Shown piece after piece: positions 20,519 through 32,700 of a stretch of 64,000 nucleotides of DNA (the stretch's first letter is position 1; each line of letters opens with the position of its first letter). The translations under genes were made by a program, and so were the position numbers. This stretch comes from Phlegmacium glaucopus (lineage: Eukaryota > Basidiomycota > Agaricomycetes > Agaricales > Cortinariaceae): NCBI GenBank assembly GCA_015039465.1, contig MU130264.1:10724-74723 (forward strand), read 5' to 3'. The notes below the pieces were generated by a model, which was not told the origin of the DNA, ran no database searches, and worked only from the letters and a program-made list of their open reading frames with translations.

Positions 20519-22040
20519 TCAATCATCATCTCCAGGTTCAGAAAAGTAATCCGATAGGGCGTCCTCTACCTTCTTAATCATTTCTCCAATAGCCTTCTTC
20601 GCATTCATCCTACAATCATGATGCATGTACGTCGCGCTGCCCCAACGATCGTAGTCCTTCTGTACCAACTTCAGCCGACCGAGAACATCTGCCTGTCCGA
20701 GACTCATCACAGTGTCGCTCCTAGTTTTCTCCTTCCAAAATTCGAGCCAAGACTGTGTGCAACCTTGTTGATGCCAAGTTGCACCGCAGGAGTGGGCGTG
20801 CTCAAACGGTAATGGAGTCAAGCGAAGTTTGTCCCATGTGGAGGTGAGTCGGTAGTACCCTGCGAGAAGTCGATGTTGCTGTGCTCGTGTGATAAAGAGA
20901 CGTTCCGCCGACTTTGGAGAAACGATGGTGTTGCCAGTAGTGGGATTGGTTGGTGGATTATTGCTGAGGAGATCTACATTAACTTTCTGCACCACGTCTG
21001 CTTTTTGCATCACTTCCAAGTAGGCGGCGCCCCTCAAAGCGCGGAGATCAAGTTCATCGGATAAAGTCATAGCAAGATAGGCGTATTGGATAGATGAAGA
21101 CATGAGTTGGCGAAGGAGCCCGATCATAGTGCTCAGTAAGCGTTCGTGGTGGCAGAGTTGAGCGAGTCGAATAAGCCGGGTGAGTTGGTCTGCCGTGTCG
21201 ACCGGCTCATGGGGTTTGATGGTTGGTTGGCCTATAGAGGAATGGAGAGGATGAAGTGAGTGTGGTAGCTGACTGGAGCCGAGGATCGGAGAGGGTTGTC
21301 GGTTGACATATTCCTGGATGACATCGAGTGACCATGTTTCCATCGATTTGAAAGAGTATTTGTTGGCCACTCTGGCGATGTCGATAAGATACACGAGGTT
21401 AGCATCTGGAGAGGTGATGATCTTGAGCTCCCATGGTCTAGAATTATCCTCAATCAAACATGTAGTGAAGTGTGTGATGGAGGCGGACGAACAAGGCATA
21501 TAGAGCCCATAGGAAATGACGAAACTCTTCGGGAGTGTCACCTGAAAGGACAATCGGTTTATCTTCTGATTGTCCTTCAGTTACAAGATCCCCTTGAGGC
21601 AGAGAGAGCATGGATTTGAAACTCGATGAATCTTTGCTCAAAATCGAACGATGGACCTAGTACCGTCAATTATATTAGTCTCTAGATATCAGGAGTAAGA
21701 ATTAGTGACGTACATTGAACAGAATATCCCCCACTAGCAAGACGCAGCTACCATCCTCCAAGTAAAACTCTTCATCCCGCTTCCACGAACGGTGGTAGTT
21801 CTGCAGCGATCCGCCGATTTCCAGTATCGGATGCCCAGAAGCGCATGAGCCAGAGGAAGACGATGCCAATGACGAACACATCAAGCCTTCCATCTCTGTA
21901 TTTGTGTCAGTATCTTCATATCCTTTGTACATCTTCTCTGGACGACGACCTTGTGGATCTGAATCACAACGTCCACGTTTCCTGACTACCGCAACGACGG
22001 TACCAGAAGATTCAGCTGAAGTAAATCGGAAAGTCGACAT
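20519..22040 (-). CDS. BTB/POZ domain protein
   Basis: There are three exons, 22040-21714, 21656-21489 and 21448-20519, with introns of 57 and 40 bp, both GT-AG and phase 0. The spliced product is 474 aa. An N-terminal Ser-rich segment precedes the BTB fold at about residues 90-190: 'FYLEDGSCVLLVGDILFNVH', 'SILSKDSSSFKSMLSLPQG', 'SGDTPEEFRHFLWALYAL'. The rest is helical ('IARVANKYSFKSMETW') and ends in an acidic tail. From memory, 'FRHFLWALYAL' marks a large Agaricomycete-specific BTB family. BTB domains mediate dimerisation and often recruit Cullin-3; the specific role here is unknown. The frame is intact and the gene looks functional. Confidence 0.85.
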
Positions 22041-22417
22041 AATGAACTAAAGAAGATAGTCTGAGAGTTCAAAGAATGTCTAAAAGTCTCTCATTCTACC
22101 GTTGAGGGTTCGGTCACACCCTTTGTTGTGTGGCTGATTTTGACATCAGTAAGAGCTTTCTCACCCTTGGTCCGTCCGAGGTAAATATACGATACTGAAA
22201 CTATCCTATAGATTCCATCCATTATGGTGTCGAAAATGACATATCAATCAACCTTCTTTTCCAACCAATGTGATGAAGGCATGTGAGAAACATTGGAGAT
22301 TGGAGAGCTACTTTTGAGCTCGGAACATGATAGCCGGCGTCACCTAGTCTCATGTAAGCTCCTTCAAGTGTTGTTCTCACCACCAACTGCACCTTGGTCC
22401 GTTCCAAGTCCATTGTT
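22041..22417. other. Divergent intergenic region, BTB gene and AKR1
   Basis: A 377-bp head-to-head spacer. From about 22345 it is homologous to the sequence upstream of AKR2 ('caccttggtccgttccaag'), marking the left edge of the duplicated cassette block. No defined promoter motif identified. Confidence 0.5.
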
Positions 22418-23801
22418 ATGCCGTTCTATGATAAAGAGCTTAACGATGGGAATAAGGTGAGGCTGCTTATCCTACAAAACATGATCACTGAACCTACCTT
22501 AGATTCCATCCATCGCTTATGGAACCGGGAGCGTGAATAAAGGCAACGATATTCATGAATATATCGAACTGGCTTTAGACACTGGGTTCTCCCATATCGA
22601 CACTGCTCAATGTGAGTCGAAACTTTGTCCCAAACCAGAAGTCTAAGCTTATCTTTTGCTGCAAAGGGTACGGAAACGAACAAGGCGTCGCTATCGCCAT
22701 CCGGGAGAGTGGATTGGACAGGTCAGACTTGTTTATTACAACCAAGTATGGGGGTCTCGGCAGCGTCGAAGACGCGATACGGTCAAGTCTGAAGAAGGTT
22801 CGTACCGACTTTATCTTCCCATAATTAATCTCAAATTGAATATTTTCGCCTTATTTAGATAGAAATAAAGCAGCTCGACTTGTATCTAATCCACACGCCT
22901 AGAGTCATTGAAAATGGTGACTTTGAGGGTATATGGCGGAAATTTGAAGGGTGCAAGCAGGAGGGGTTGACTAAGTACGTTTGATGGCTTCCCTGTGGGC
23001 TTTCATTGAGCTATGGTTTCAGGAGCATCGGTGTTAGCAACTTCACTGTTGAAGACCTGCAAAATCTACTCAAAATTGCTCATATTAAACCAGCTGTCAA
23101 TCAGGTAATCCCTCTTCACTACCCGCCCATCGGGATATGAGTGCAATGAAGAATTAATTTCATGGACAGATTCGTTTGCACCCATATAACCATGCCGAAA
23201 ATGCACCTCTTTTGGACTATCATTCTAAACACGGGATAGTCACTGAAGCTTATGGAAGCCTTGCGTTCGTATTTCGCCACTTTAATCAACGACATCGAAC
23301 TCAACCTTAGTATGTTTAGGTCAATCACTTCTTTCCCTGGAGGTCCCGTGGACGTACCAGTAGAGAAAGCTGCACAACGCCTTGGTATATCTCCTACACA
23401 GGTTATTTTCTTATGGGTGAAAGCCAAAGGAGCCGTCATCGTCACGTCTGTGAAAAGTGTTTTATGCTAGTTTCCGTCCTGACGTTTGGATTTTATTTTA
23501 TTAGCACGAGCTCTAGCAAACAACACTTAGAGGAATATTTTGCCGCTGGAGATCTTCGTAAGTTGACTTTGATTCAGAAAGTTTATACAACCCAGTTAAT
23601 AGAGTTAATCTTTTAGCGCCGTTGACCGAAGAGGAGGTGGCAGCGATTGATGCAGCTGGTGCGAAGGGTCCCCCAGTTACATTGCGTTCCACGAAGGAAC
23701 GTTTATTGGTCCGGAGGACATGGTTGCTTACTAGTTCCCTTGCTTTCTTTGCCTTGCTTGGTTATTACTGGGTTATTGGTATGCAAAGATTTACTGCCTA
23801 G
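22418..23801 (+). CDS. Aldo/keto reductase 1 with hydrophobic C-terminal tail
   Basis: Nine exons (22418-22456, 22503-22611, 22667-22797, 22859-22974, 23023-23104, 23170-23264, 23320-23445, 23505-23557, 23617-23801) join in frame to 311 aa. The AKR pattern is clear: 'GFSHIDTAQ' (catalytic Asp) then 'YGNE' (catalytic Tyr), 'FITTKYGG' (Lys), 'LYLIHTP' (His), 'SIGVSNF', and 'FPGGPVDVPVEKAAQRLG' with 'VTTSSSK' in the cofactor-binding part. Members of this superfamily reduce carbonyls with NADPH. After the normal family end ('AAIDAAGAKGP') there is an added tail of about 45 residues with a hydrophobic stretch 'WLLTSSLAFFALLGYYW', suggesting a tail-anchored membrane protein. It is a tandem copy of AKR2. 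Confidence 0.85.
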
Positions 23802-24338
23802 ATCTAGATTTAGAGGACGGGTTTGGCGGAGATGATGCACGTCAGTCAGCATTGCTTGTTATTGGTATTTATAATGATTGATTGCGCCATATCGTTTGAT
23901 ATCGAAAGTCGGATCAATTCACTCCAGTTGCGATTGGTTGATTGTTGATGATTGCTTTTCACGAGCTTTTCAAGTTCTATGATCACTGATTAATACTGAT
24001 TGATTATAGACCAACTTGTACCGCATACATCATGCATTATGTCATTGCGCGTTTTTAGTTTACAGTCAAAACCCAGGCCTGCAAAGAGGCACCCGCGAGC
24101 CTAGGGCCCAATCGATTAATCCCCTCATCAAGTTTTTAGAGTCTTAGCTTCGAACAATTTTTTGACCAAAACTTGGAACCCCCCTGGAAACCAGTATGTA
24201 TAACTTAGGCTTTTTTTGGCTTATTCGGCACCCAATCATGTTCTGACAGTTCTGTCTGTTGAATGTTCGTCTCATGTATGTAATCGTCTTCAAGTACCCT
24301 TCTCACCATCGCACCTTGGTTCGTCCAAGTCCACAGTC
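23802..24338. other. Spacer between AKR1 and AKR2
   Basis: No gene recognised. Homology to the sequence upstream of AKR1 starts near 24270. Confidence 0.5.
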
Positions 24339-25764
24339 ATGCCATTCTATGATAAAGAACTCAATGATGGGAACAAGGTGAGAGAGAGCACATTATCCGC
24401 AGAAAGAATATGATAACTGAAAATTATCCTAGATTCCATCCATCGCTTATGGAACCGGGAGCGTGAATAAAGGCAGAGATATCCATGAATACATTGAACT
24501 GGCTTTAGACGCCGGGTTCTCCCATATTGACACTGCTAAAGGTGATTTGAAATCTTGTTCTAGACCAGAAATTTGAGCTTATCTTTTGCTACGAAGGGTA
24601 CGGAAATGAACGAGGTGTCGCTATCGCCATCCGGGAGAGTGGATTGGACAGGTCAGACTTGTTTATTACAACCAAGTATGAGGGTGGCAGCGTCGCAGAT
24701 GGGATACGGACAAGTCTGAACAAGGTGCCACGGACTTCATCTTTTCCTAAGTGAATAAATTTCATTGAACATCTTTTTTTTTGCTCCATTTTAGCTGGAA
24801 ATAAAGTACCTCGACTTGTATTTAATCCATTGGCCTGCATACACTGAGAATGGCGACTTTGAGAGAACCTGGCGGGAATTCGAACGGTGCAAACAGGAGG
24901 GATTGACCAAGTGCGTTTAACGGCTTCTCTTCGTGTATCCTGTTGGTTTTTTTGTTAAACTACTATCTCAGGAGCATCGGCGTTAGCAATTTCAATATTG
25001 AAGAATTGCAAAAACTACTCAAAATTGCTCATATTAAGCCAGCTGTCAATCAGGTATCCCTTTTTCACTGCCTAACCCATTGCGATATGAACTCAATAGC
25101 GAGGTTGATTTCATGACAGATACATTTGCACCCATATAGCCATGCCGCACATGCATCTCTTTTGGACTATCATTCTAAACACGGCATAGTCACTGAGGCA
25201 TATGGAAGCCTCGCGTTCGTATTTCGCCACCCTATAATCAACGGCATTGAACTCAACTTAATGTTTAGGTCAATCACTTCTTTCCCTGGAGGCCCCGTGG
25301 ACGTACCGGTAGAGAAAGCTGCACAACGCCTTGGTATATCTCCTACACAGGTTATTTTCCTATGGGTGAAAGCCAAAGGAGCCGTCATCGTCACGTCTGT
25401 GGAAAAGTGTTTTATGTGCTAGTTTCCGTCCTGACATTTTGGATTTTTTTCTAGCACGAGCTCTAGCAAACAACATCTAGAAGAATATTTTGCCACTGGA
25501 GACCTTCGTAAGTCGATTTTGATTCAGATAGTTTATACAAATCTAGTTGATACGATTTGTCAATCTTTTATAGCACCATTGACCGAAGAGGAGGTGGCAG
25601 CAATTGATGCAGCTGGTGCGAAGGGTCCCCCCGGAGTGTTATTATGTTCCATGAAGGAACATTTATTAATCCGGAGGGTATGGTTGCTTACTTGTTTCAT
25701 TGCTTTCCTGGCCTTGCCTTGGTTGCTGCTGGGTTTTGGGTATGCAAAGATTTTCTGCCTATAG
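24339..25764 (+). CDS. Aldo/keto reductase 2 with hydrophobic C-terminal tail
   Basis: Nine exons (24339-24377, 24433-24541, 24597-24724, 24795-24910, 24972-25053, 25120-25214, 25269-25394, 25455-25507, 25574-25764) splice to 312 aa without a stop. Catalytic residues are all visible: 'HIDTAKGYGNE' (Asp, Tyr), 'FITTKYEGG' (Lys), 'LYLIHWPAY' (His). 'SIGVSNFNIEELQKLL' and 'VIVTTSSSKQHLEEYF' follow the family pattern. The C-terminal extension 'WLLTCFIAFLALPWLLLGF' is a strong single transmembrane segment followed by only about nine residues, so a tail anchor is likely. The family normally ends near 'AAGAKGP'. It is the best preserved of the AKR copies in the window and lies upstream of GTPase copy 1. 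Confidence 0.88.
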
Positions 25765-27174
25765 TAGACGGGTTTGATGGAAATCAGCATGATGCACGGT
25801 TGGCCCTGGTATCTATAATTAGAGGAGATCACGGTAAAATGAACCGTACCGTTTGACACTAGCGTACGATCTGGACAGCAATGTACGCTGCTGCCAATCG
25901 ATTGTTCCGTATAGTGGGAGTAGACTATCAAAGACACTTGAAAGCAACAGAAGATATATATCCCTTGCAGCCTGAGATAGCGGTGATGATGCAGTGAGTT
26001 TACGGTGTAGTGGTTGTACAGGCTTAAATAATTGACCACGCAGCAAGAACAAAAGAAAAACAACGAAAACGAGGAATTCGCTGACGATTATGGGAAGAGC
26101 CTGATGTACTTGAGTTGGCTGGCTAGGATTAGAACTAGACGAGGAATGACGGGATAACATAAAGGAGAGGGAGCCAGTGATGATGCTGAAACAAGAATGC
26201 TACTTGTGCGCGCGATAGGCTTCGACTCGGAAGGAATGGCGACGGTAATAGCCCGTCCGTACTATAGCCAATGGAATTTGGTTCGTTTTTTGCACCCTTC
26301 AAGCAAACCTTTGAATTGAACAGCTTGCACAGCAGATTTCGGTACGATTGGCTGGAAGCGTACGGCCTGATGGTTTTACCGACATTCTGAAGTAACAGTA
26401 TGGCCAGATGGAGTCGAGAGCACGGCCGGAAAGATAATAGCGATGAATGCCTGAGAGTACTGAGTCCGAGTCCCCGATGATCGCCCAATTAATGTGATCG
26501 ATGATGTGCAAGGCTTCAACCGCATGTTTCTAATTGAAACAAGGGGAGGCTTGTGGCAAAGATCTAGACGCCCAGCTCGAACCTAATATTTTCATCTCAG
26601 CCCATTTGAAATGTAACTTACATTAAGTGTTTCTCTACCTTGAGTGTCAAAAGCTTAATTCGTGGAAAAGAAAGAGACACTCTCCAAAAGGGGAAGTCGC
26701 GCGGCCCCCAGCAGGCTGAGTTTAAACAACAAATACCCATACGGTTATTAGTTACTCAAGAGCGCGCTCCCGAGTGTAGGGATACATGTCCTTATCCAAC
26801 GCTAACTAACGCTAAGGTTAACCTGGGTCCTATGTAACCAAGTTCCAACCCAACCCGGACCTAACCAGCACCTACCAGCAGATCCATCGGACTGTCAAAA
26901 TCATTTGAACGCCGAGCTCCGGCATATGATTTGATGCAACATTGTCACTGTTGTGTGTCGATCTACAGATAATCGTGATAATGAAACTTGTTGCGAATGC
27001 TGTGGCTTTAATCCTGCCAGCCTCCACATGTTTTCTGGTCCAGCTCCTCTTAGGCAGTCTGCAACGAGTTATAAGCCTATCATCACTCCTCTGAGGCTGC
27101 AACCACCTCTCTCTAACGATCATCCACTCCCATCTTCAATTATAAACCATCGTACTGTGTAAATCTGTTTTGCT
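25765..27174. other. AKR2-GTPase1 interval, conserved between cassettes
   Basis: Parts recur at 39061-40047 and 55967-56899, for example 'ccgatgatcgcccaattaat' and 'catttgaaatgtaacttaca'. Minus-strand frames at 26135-26511 (with 'DHINWAIIGDSDSVLSG') are partly conserved but are interrupted in the other copies. Whether this is a decayed gene or regulatory sequence cannot be decided here. Confidence 0.45.
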
Positions 27175-28212
27175 ATGCCAGTTTCAACAGTAACAGAAGA
27201 TATTAAAAAGACTGCAAAGCCTTTGGATACCGATATCATCATTGTGTATGGACTCTTCGTGTCGAACAATGGCATATTGCTGACGACAGTTTTACAGGTT
27301 CTTGGGTCACCCCGGATCTGGAAAGAGCAATGTGCGCGATATGTTTATAGACTACTCTCCGTGTTTTTCACCTGTTTTAAAAGTTTGTGGACATCCTTAC
27401 TGACCAACCTGGCCGTCGCGCAGGCGTTGGCTTGCAGTCATGCACGGCTGAGGTTCGTGCCGTCAAAGTGTCCAATCACCCAACATACGGAGATCGACTC
27501 GTCCTCGTGGATACTCCCGGGTTCGTAACTACTGGATCCGACAAATCCGACGTGGAGATACTTGAAATGGTTACAAATTGGCTTCGGACATCGTAAGTCG
27601 TGCCTTCTTTTCCGTTGGTCTTTGAGGATGACTTTGTTAAGATATGAAAAACCAATGAAACTGGCTGGGGTCGTATACATGCACCAAATCACGGGCACCA
27701 CCATAGCTGGAAGTCCTCACACCGGTCTTCATATGTTTGCCGAGTTGTGTGGTCAACAAGCTATGAAAAAAGTATTGCTCGTAACTACTATGTGGGATAA
27801 GGTGTACTCTCCTGCTCTGAGAGACAGGCGGGAAGAATGTTTTCAGCACGAGAAAGAACTCCTCGAGCGCTACTGGAAGACGATGGTGGATGATGGCGCT
27901 ACGACTGCTCAATCCAAAAACTCCCCGAAATCGGCTTGGGAAATTATCGATACTTTTCTCAAACGACAAGAAGCCGATGGAGCGTTCAATACAACACAAC
28001 CAGATTTACACTCGGACCTGCAAAAGCACCTAGCGCAACGGCGAGATACCATTCGCTCTCAAGCTCAACAAGCTCGAAACGAGGGAAAGCTGCGGCTCGC
28101 TCGTAAATTGGAAGCGGAACTCAAAGGTATTGAAAAGAAGTTCAGCAAGGCGCTGAAAGGCGAAAAAAGGTTCATGCACATACCGTTCTTCAGCAAGAAA
28201 TCACGGCGGTGA
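27175..28212 (+). pseudogene. P-loop GTPase copy 1, single-base frameshift
   Basis: The exon pattern equals that of intact copy 2: 27175-27245, 27298-27592, 27642-28212. A P-loop 'FLGHPGSGKSNVRDMF' and a G3-like 'LVLVDTPGFVTTG' are present, with 'VLLVTTMWDKV' as the G4-region strand. In exon 2, 'ttttaaaagttt' (about 27377-27388) has one extra A compared with copy 2 ('ttttaaagttt'), which shifts the frame after 'SPVL'. The exon sum of 937 nt is one over a multiple of three. Apart from this base the gene is complete, and its C-terminal part has an extra 'QRRDTIRSQAQQARNEGK' helical region absent from copy 2. A sequencing error in the A-run cannot be excluded. Confidence 0.75.
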
Positions 28213-29019
28213 GGCTATTCTAGTTAATATTTTCCTTTCTCGCTAATTGTTTTGTATGAACAGTGGTCCTTATGATTCTGATTAATTCCTGGTGGATCAG
28301 CCATATATATATTTATACTTGTTGGCGTGGACTCGTTTCGCTTTTATTGATCTTCGCCAAGCCGTGGATGCGTATGACATCATTTGACATGAATAAATTA
28401 TTGGCCCTGCATGTTGCGCACTTTTTATTATATATCCTTGATATCATGTTAAAGTAATGGATATGGCATGAACGACGAATTGACCTTGTACACTCCGCAT
28501 TTTCCATGTAAGTATCCTTGAGAGAATTCATGAATCTGTGTCATCGCATTATATTCTCGCATCAAGCTGGGACTGTTGGATATTGCGGAGTCGCATCCAT
28601 GCCCTCCATCTTGGAAGGTGCAAAGTTAAAATTGGAGACGTCTGTTTCTTAGGGTTTCCGTACCTTGCTCCCTGAGCGCGTTTCCGGTTTTTGGGTTTGT
28701 AAATGGTTTTTGCTCAGTTTGCTTGGTTGTTTACGTTGAGAGACCAATGAAAACTATTTCCCTTAAATACTGGTTGACGATGTGCGAGACGGTTTGACGG
28801 TTTCGGCTTCCAGACGTCATGTCGCGGTCAAAACAAAAAAAAATGAAAGGCTGCCAGTGGCGTGTTAGGCTAGGCTACCCACGGTGGGTACGAGGAGGTC
28901 AAACCGCTGGACAGTGGGCCGAGGGCTTCTGAAGAAAATGTATTCTTTTAGATCAATGGACTCGGATATACCTACCTGAAACGGATTTAGCAGGGGCGGC
29001 TGCGGGAGGTGACGTATCG
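28213..29019. other. GTPase1 downstream region, no gene recognised
   Basis: The first ~350 bp recur after GTPase copy 2 (41000-41340). They include the 'catatatatatttatactt' stretch. No coding motif. Confidence 0.5.
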
Positions 29020-29650
29020 TCAGCGTGCTGTTATTAGGAGAAGAAGCTGCGTACCTCTGTAGGAGGCAGGCCTCTCAGGCCTATTTCCATCATCACAAAC
29101 AGTAGTCCTTGAATAAGAAAGGAAGTTGCTGCCTGAGGTGTAAACAGAGCGATGGGTGACGAGAGTAAGGGGGTCGTGGGTGAGAAGGCTTGAAAGCTCA
29201 TGAGAGGGAATCGTTACGACTAAATCACGGTCGTGTTGAGCGGGGAAGGGGAAGAGACGCTTGAGGGGCTCGTCGACTTCCACCTCTCCCTCAACTCCAT
29301 CGACAATTTGCTTCTTCATCCACTTCTCCTTCTTCGAAGGAAGACGCATGATAGTGTATATACTTGCGTTATCATACGACCAGGAATGTGCTTTGAGTAT
29401 ATGTCTGATCAATAAAGAGTCGATGAACACAATAGTAGAAAAACTCACTGTCCTTCAAGTTTGTGATTCTCTTGATCCATGGCTGGAACGAGGCATCGCG
29501 CTCGCAGTGTGCTGGTAACCACCTGGTGTCAACAGAGCTCGCAAGCAGGCTACGCTTGCTCCTTTGCCCCGCGTTGGTCCCGTGCGCTTTCATCTTGACG
29601 TCTGGTTACAAGGGGTTCTAAGGGGTTTTCCTTCTGCACCTGGCATGACG
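29020..29650 (-). CDS. Unknown minus-strand gene between GTPase and NLR, copy 1
   Basis: Two conserved coding segments are 'DASFQPWIKRITNLKDSEFF' (about 29500-29430) and 'IMRLPSKKEKWMKKQIVDGV' (about 29350-29290), probably separated by an intron starting at the GTGAGT after 'NLKD'. The second copy at 58040-58620 keeps both with similar wording. The same interval is reduced in the middle cassette. The basic-then-acidic composition gives no family. Exon ends are not resolved. Confidence 0.4.
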
Positions 29651-29771
29651 AGAGAACGTTCGCGATAATATGCAACAACAGCAAAGAAGCACATGAGTGG
29701 TGAGAAAGTTTACTTGCATTTTACAAAAAATGAGTTTCCGACGAGTCGCTAGTGCTACAAGTAGCAAGCAC

Positions 29772-32700
29772 CTAACGAATAAAACATTCATGCCATGAGG
29801 GTCCTAATTTGCTATTCCTAAAAGAAATTGTTGCAGAGCCATGCTGAGATATAATGAGGATGTTGTGTGGATGATGCAGGACATTGCGAACAGCTGGCGG
29901 AATCCAAATGAGCCGTTTGGCGTCAGACAGGATCCAGCCATCTTTATCCATGACCCATGAAGCATCAAGACCTAAGTTGGCCAACTCGTGTGCTGACTGG
30001 TCCTCAGAATGGGACACGATCTCGTTGGTATGAGGTGAGACCACAGCTGAGTTGATGCAGCTGGTGTGACCTTGAGGCTGCTCGCCCATCTTTGCATCCC
30101 ATACCCGCACTGATTGGTCGATAGAACCAGAGACGATTTGGTTGCTGTCCGGTGAGAACGCGACCGAGAACACCGCCCCAGCATGACCTTGCAGCTCCCT
30201 CAGCTGCTCGCCCGTCTTCGCATCCCACACTCGCACTGACTGGTCCTGAGAACCAGAGACAATTTTGTTGCTGTCAGGCGAAAATGCAACCGAGTAGACC
30301 TCACCGGTGTGACCTTGCAACTCCCTCAGCTGCTTGCCCGTCTTTGAATCCCACACCCGCACTGACTGGTCACCAGAGCCAGAGATGATTTGGTTGCTGT
30401 CAGGCGAAAATGCGACCGAGTAGACCTCATCAGTGTGACCTTGCAACTCCCTCAGCTGCTCACCCGTCTTCGCATCCCACACTCGCACTGACTGGTCACT
30501 AGACCCAGAGATGATTTGGTTGCTGTCAGGCGAAAATGCGACTGAGTTGACCTCATCGGTGTGACCTTGCAACTCCCTCAGCTGCTCACCCGTCTTTGCA
30601 TCCCACACCCGCACCGACTGGTCATCAGACCCAGAGATGACTTGGTTGCTGTCAGGCGAGAATGTGACCGAGTTGACCCCCTCAGTGTGACCTTGCAACT
30701 CCCTCAGCTGCTTGCCTGTCCTTGCATCCCACACCCACACCGACTGGTCACCAGACCCAGAAATGATTTGGTTGCTATCAGGTGAGAATGCGACTGAGTA
30801 GATCTCCTCGGTGTCACCTTGCAGCTCCCTCAGCTGCTCGCCCGTCTTTGCATCCCACACCCGCACCGACTGGTCATCAGACCCAGAGATGATTTGGTTG
30901 CCGTCAGGCAGGAACAAGACGGACCCGACCTCATCGGTGTGACCTTGCAACTCCCCAGGCCTCAGCTGCTCGTCCATCTTCACATCCCACACCTGCACTG
31001 ACAAATCTTCTGAACCAGAGATAATTTGGTTGCCATCAGGTGAGAACGCGACCGAGGTGACATAATTGGTGTGACCTTTCAGCTCCATGAGCTGCTTGCC
31101 CATTTTCACGTCCCACACCCGCACTGAGTGGTCATTAGACCCAGAGACGATTTTGTTGCCATCAGGCGAGAACGCAACCGAGTTGACCCATCCGGTATGA
31201 CCTTCCAACTCCCTCAACTGCTCACCCGTCTTTGCATCCCACACCCATATCGACTGGTATGACCCAGAGACGATTTGGTTGCTGTCGGGCGAGAATGCAA
31301 CCGAGGTGACCTCCCCATTGTCACCTCGCAGCTCCCTCAGCTGTTTGCCTGTCTTTGCATCCCACACCCGCACCGACTGGTCATCAGACCCAGAGACGAT
31401 TTGGTTGCTGTCAGGTGAGAATGCGACGGAGTTGACCTGCTCGGTGTGACCTTGCAGCTCCTTCAACTGCTCGCCTGTCTTCGCATCCCACGCCCGCACT
31501 GACTGGTCCTGAGAACCAGAGACAATTTTGTCGCCGTCAGGCGAAAATGCGACCGAGTAGACCTCATCGGTGTGACCTTGCAACTCCCTCAGCTGCTTGC
31601 CCGTCTTTGCATCCCACACCCGCACCGACTGGTCATCAGACCCAGAGACGATTTGGTTGCTGTCAGGCGAGAATGCAACCGAGCTGACCCCCTTAGTGTG
31701 ACCTTGCAACTCCCTCAGCTGCTCGCCTGTCTTTGCATCCCACACCCGTACCGACTGGTCACTGGACCCAGAGGTAATTTGGTTGCCGTCAGGCGAGAAT
31801 GCGATGCAGAGGATTTGAGTAATAGTAGTCATAGTCAGTAATGATACCGTGATAGTACCCCTGGGCAGTGAAATTGATGGCATAAATGTAAACCGGGGCC
31901 TCCAATGTGTACAGACTGATGAATCTTGAGACCATGTTAACAACGCTGAAATGTACAAATGCGGAGTTGATTTCGATGCAGGACTACCTGCAAAAAAGGT
32001 CGAGAAATTTGCAGCATCTGTTAAGTACCTCAGCAGGTCTGGATGTTGCTTTCCCTGGGATATAGCTTTGAGATAAGTTCTGTTTCACGATAGGCAACAT
32101 ATTTCTTACCTTCTTGACCCAGTTTTCAGCATCCCTCAACAACTGCGAACAATCAGATTTGGCGTTAATGAGATTCATGGCTTCAATCCAGAATAGTAGT
32201 TTGTCACACATAAACTCGTTGAGGCAGAGGAGTAGGTCATTGGTGTCGTTCTCTGCAGGTGCTGCTCGTAATAGGTGCCTAGCCCACTGCCGTGAAGCGT
32301 ATCGTAGAGTAGGAGTGAGCTTTTTGTGCCTCCGATCACTGAGCTCAGGCACATCGGAATCAAAGATGTATGACGAGTCAAGGTCGCACATGTTGAAATG
32401 TAGCAATTTCTGCATAATGGAGAAGCACTGACGGGCCTGGACGGCGTGATGAGCAGACACATCGCAGAATACATCGATCTCGCAGCTTGGATAGTTTGGT
32501 TGGCGGGAAATCCTGAACTTCGCTCGTACTTGAGTGAAAATAAAGTCAGGAAACGAAGTATGGTACCAGTAAACACAGTTATCTTTGGAAGAGATGAACA
32601 GGACAGCATGTAGGGAGTCCACGACTGTCTTGACTGTATCCTGATCTGTATCACTGAGGTCAGCTAGAACAGACGTGTTGATCCTGCTTTGAGTGCAGAG

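Noticed and set aside
26135..26511. Minus-strand protein with 'DHINWAIIGDSDSVLSG'
   Set aside because: The same segment in the other cassettes (39431-39658 and 56110-56300) has indels and stops, so a coding gene could not be supported.
30152..31841. Plus-strand open frames with 'PHPHRLV' repeats
   Set aside because: Antisense reading of the near-identical WD40 repeats; they repeat with the same 42-codon period and have no independent support.
31984..32109. Separate NACHT-only and WD40-only genes
   Set aside because: A 55-bp GTAAGA...CCCAG intron (32055-32109) joins the two frames in phase, and the same junction exists in NLR2 (61013-61068).
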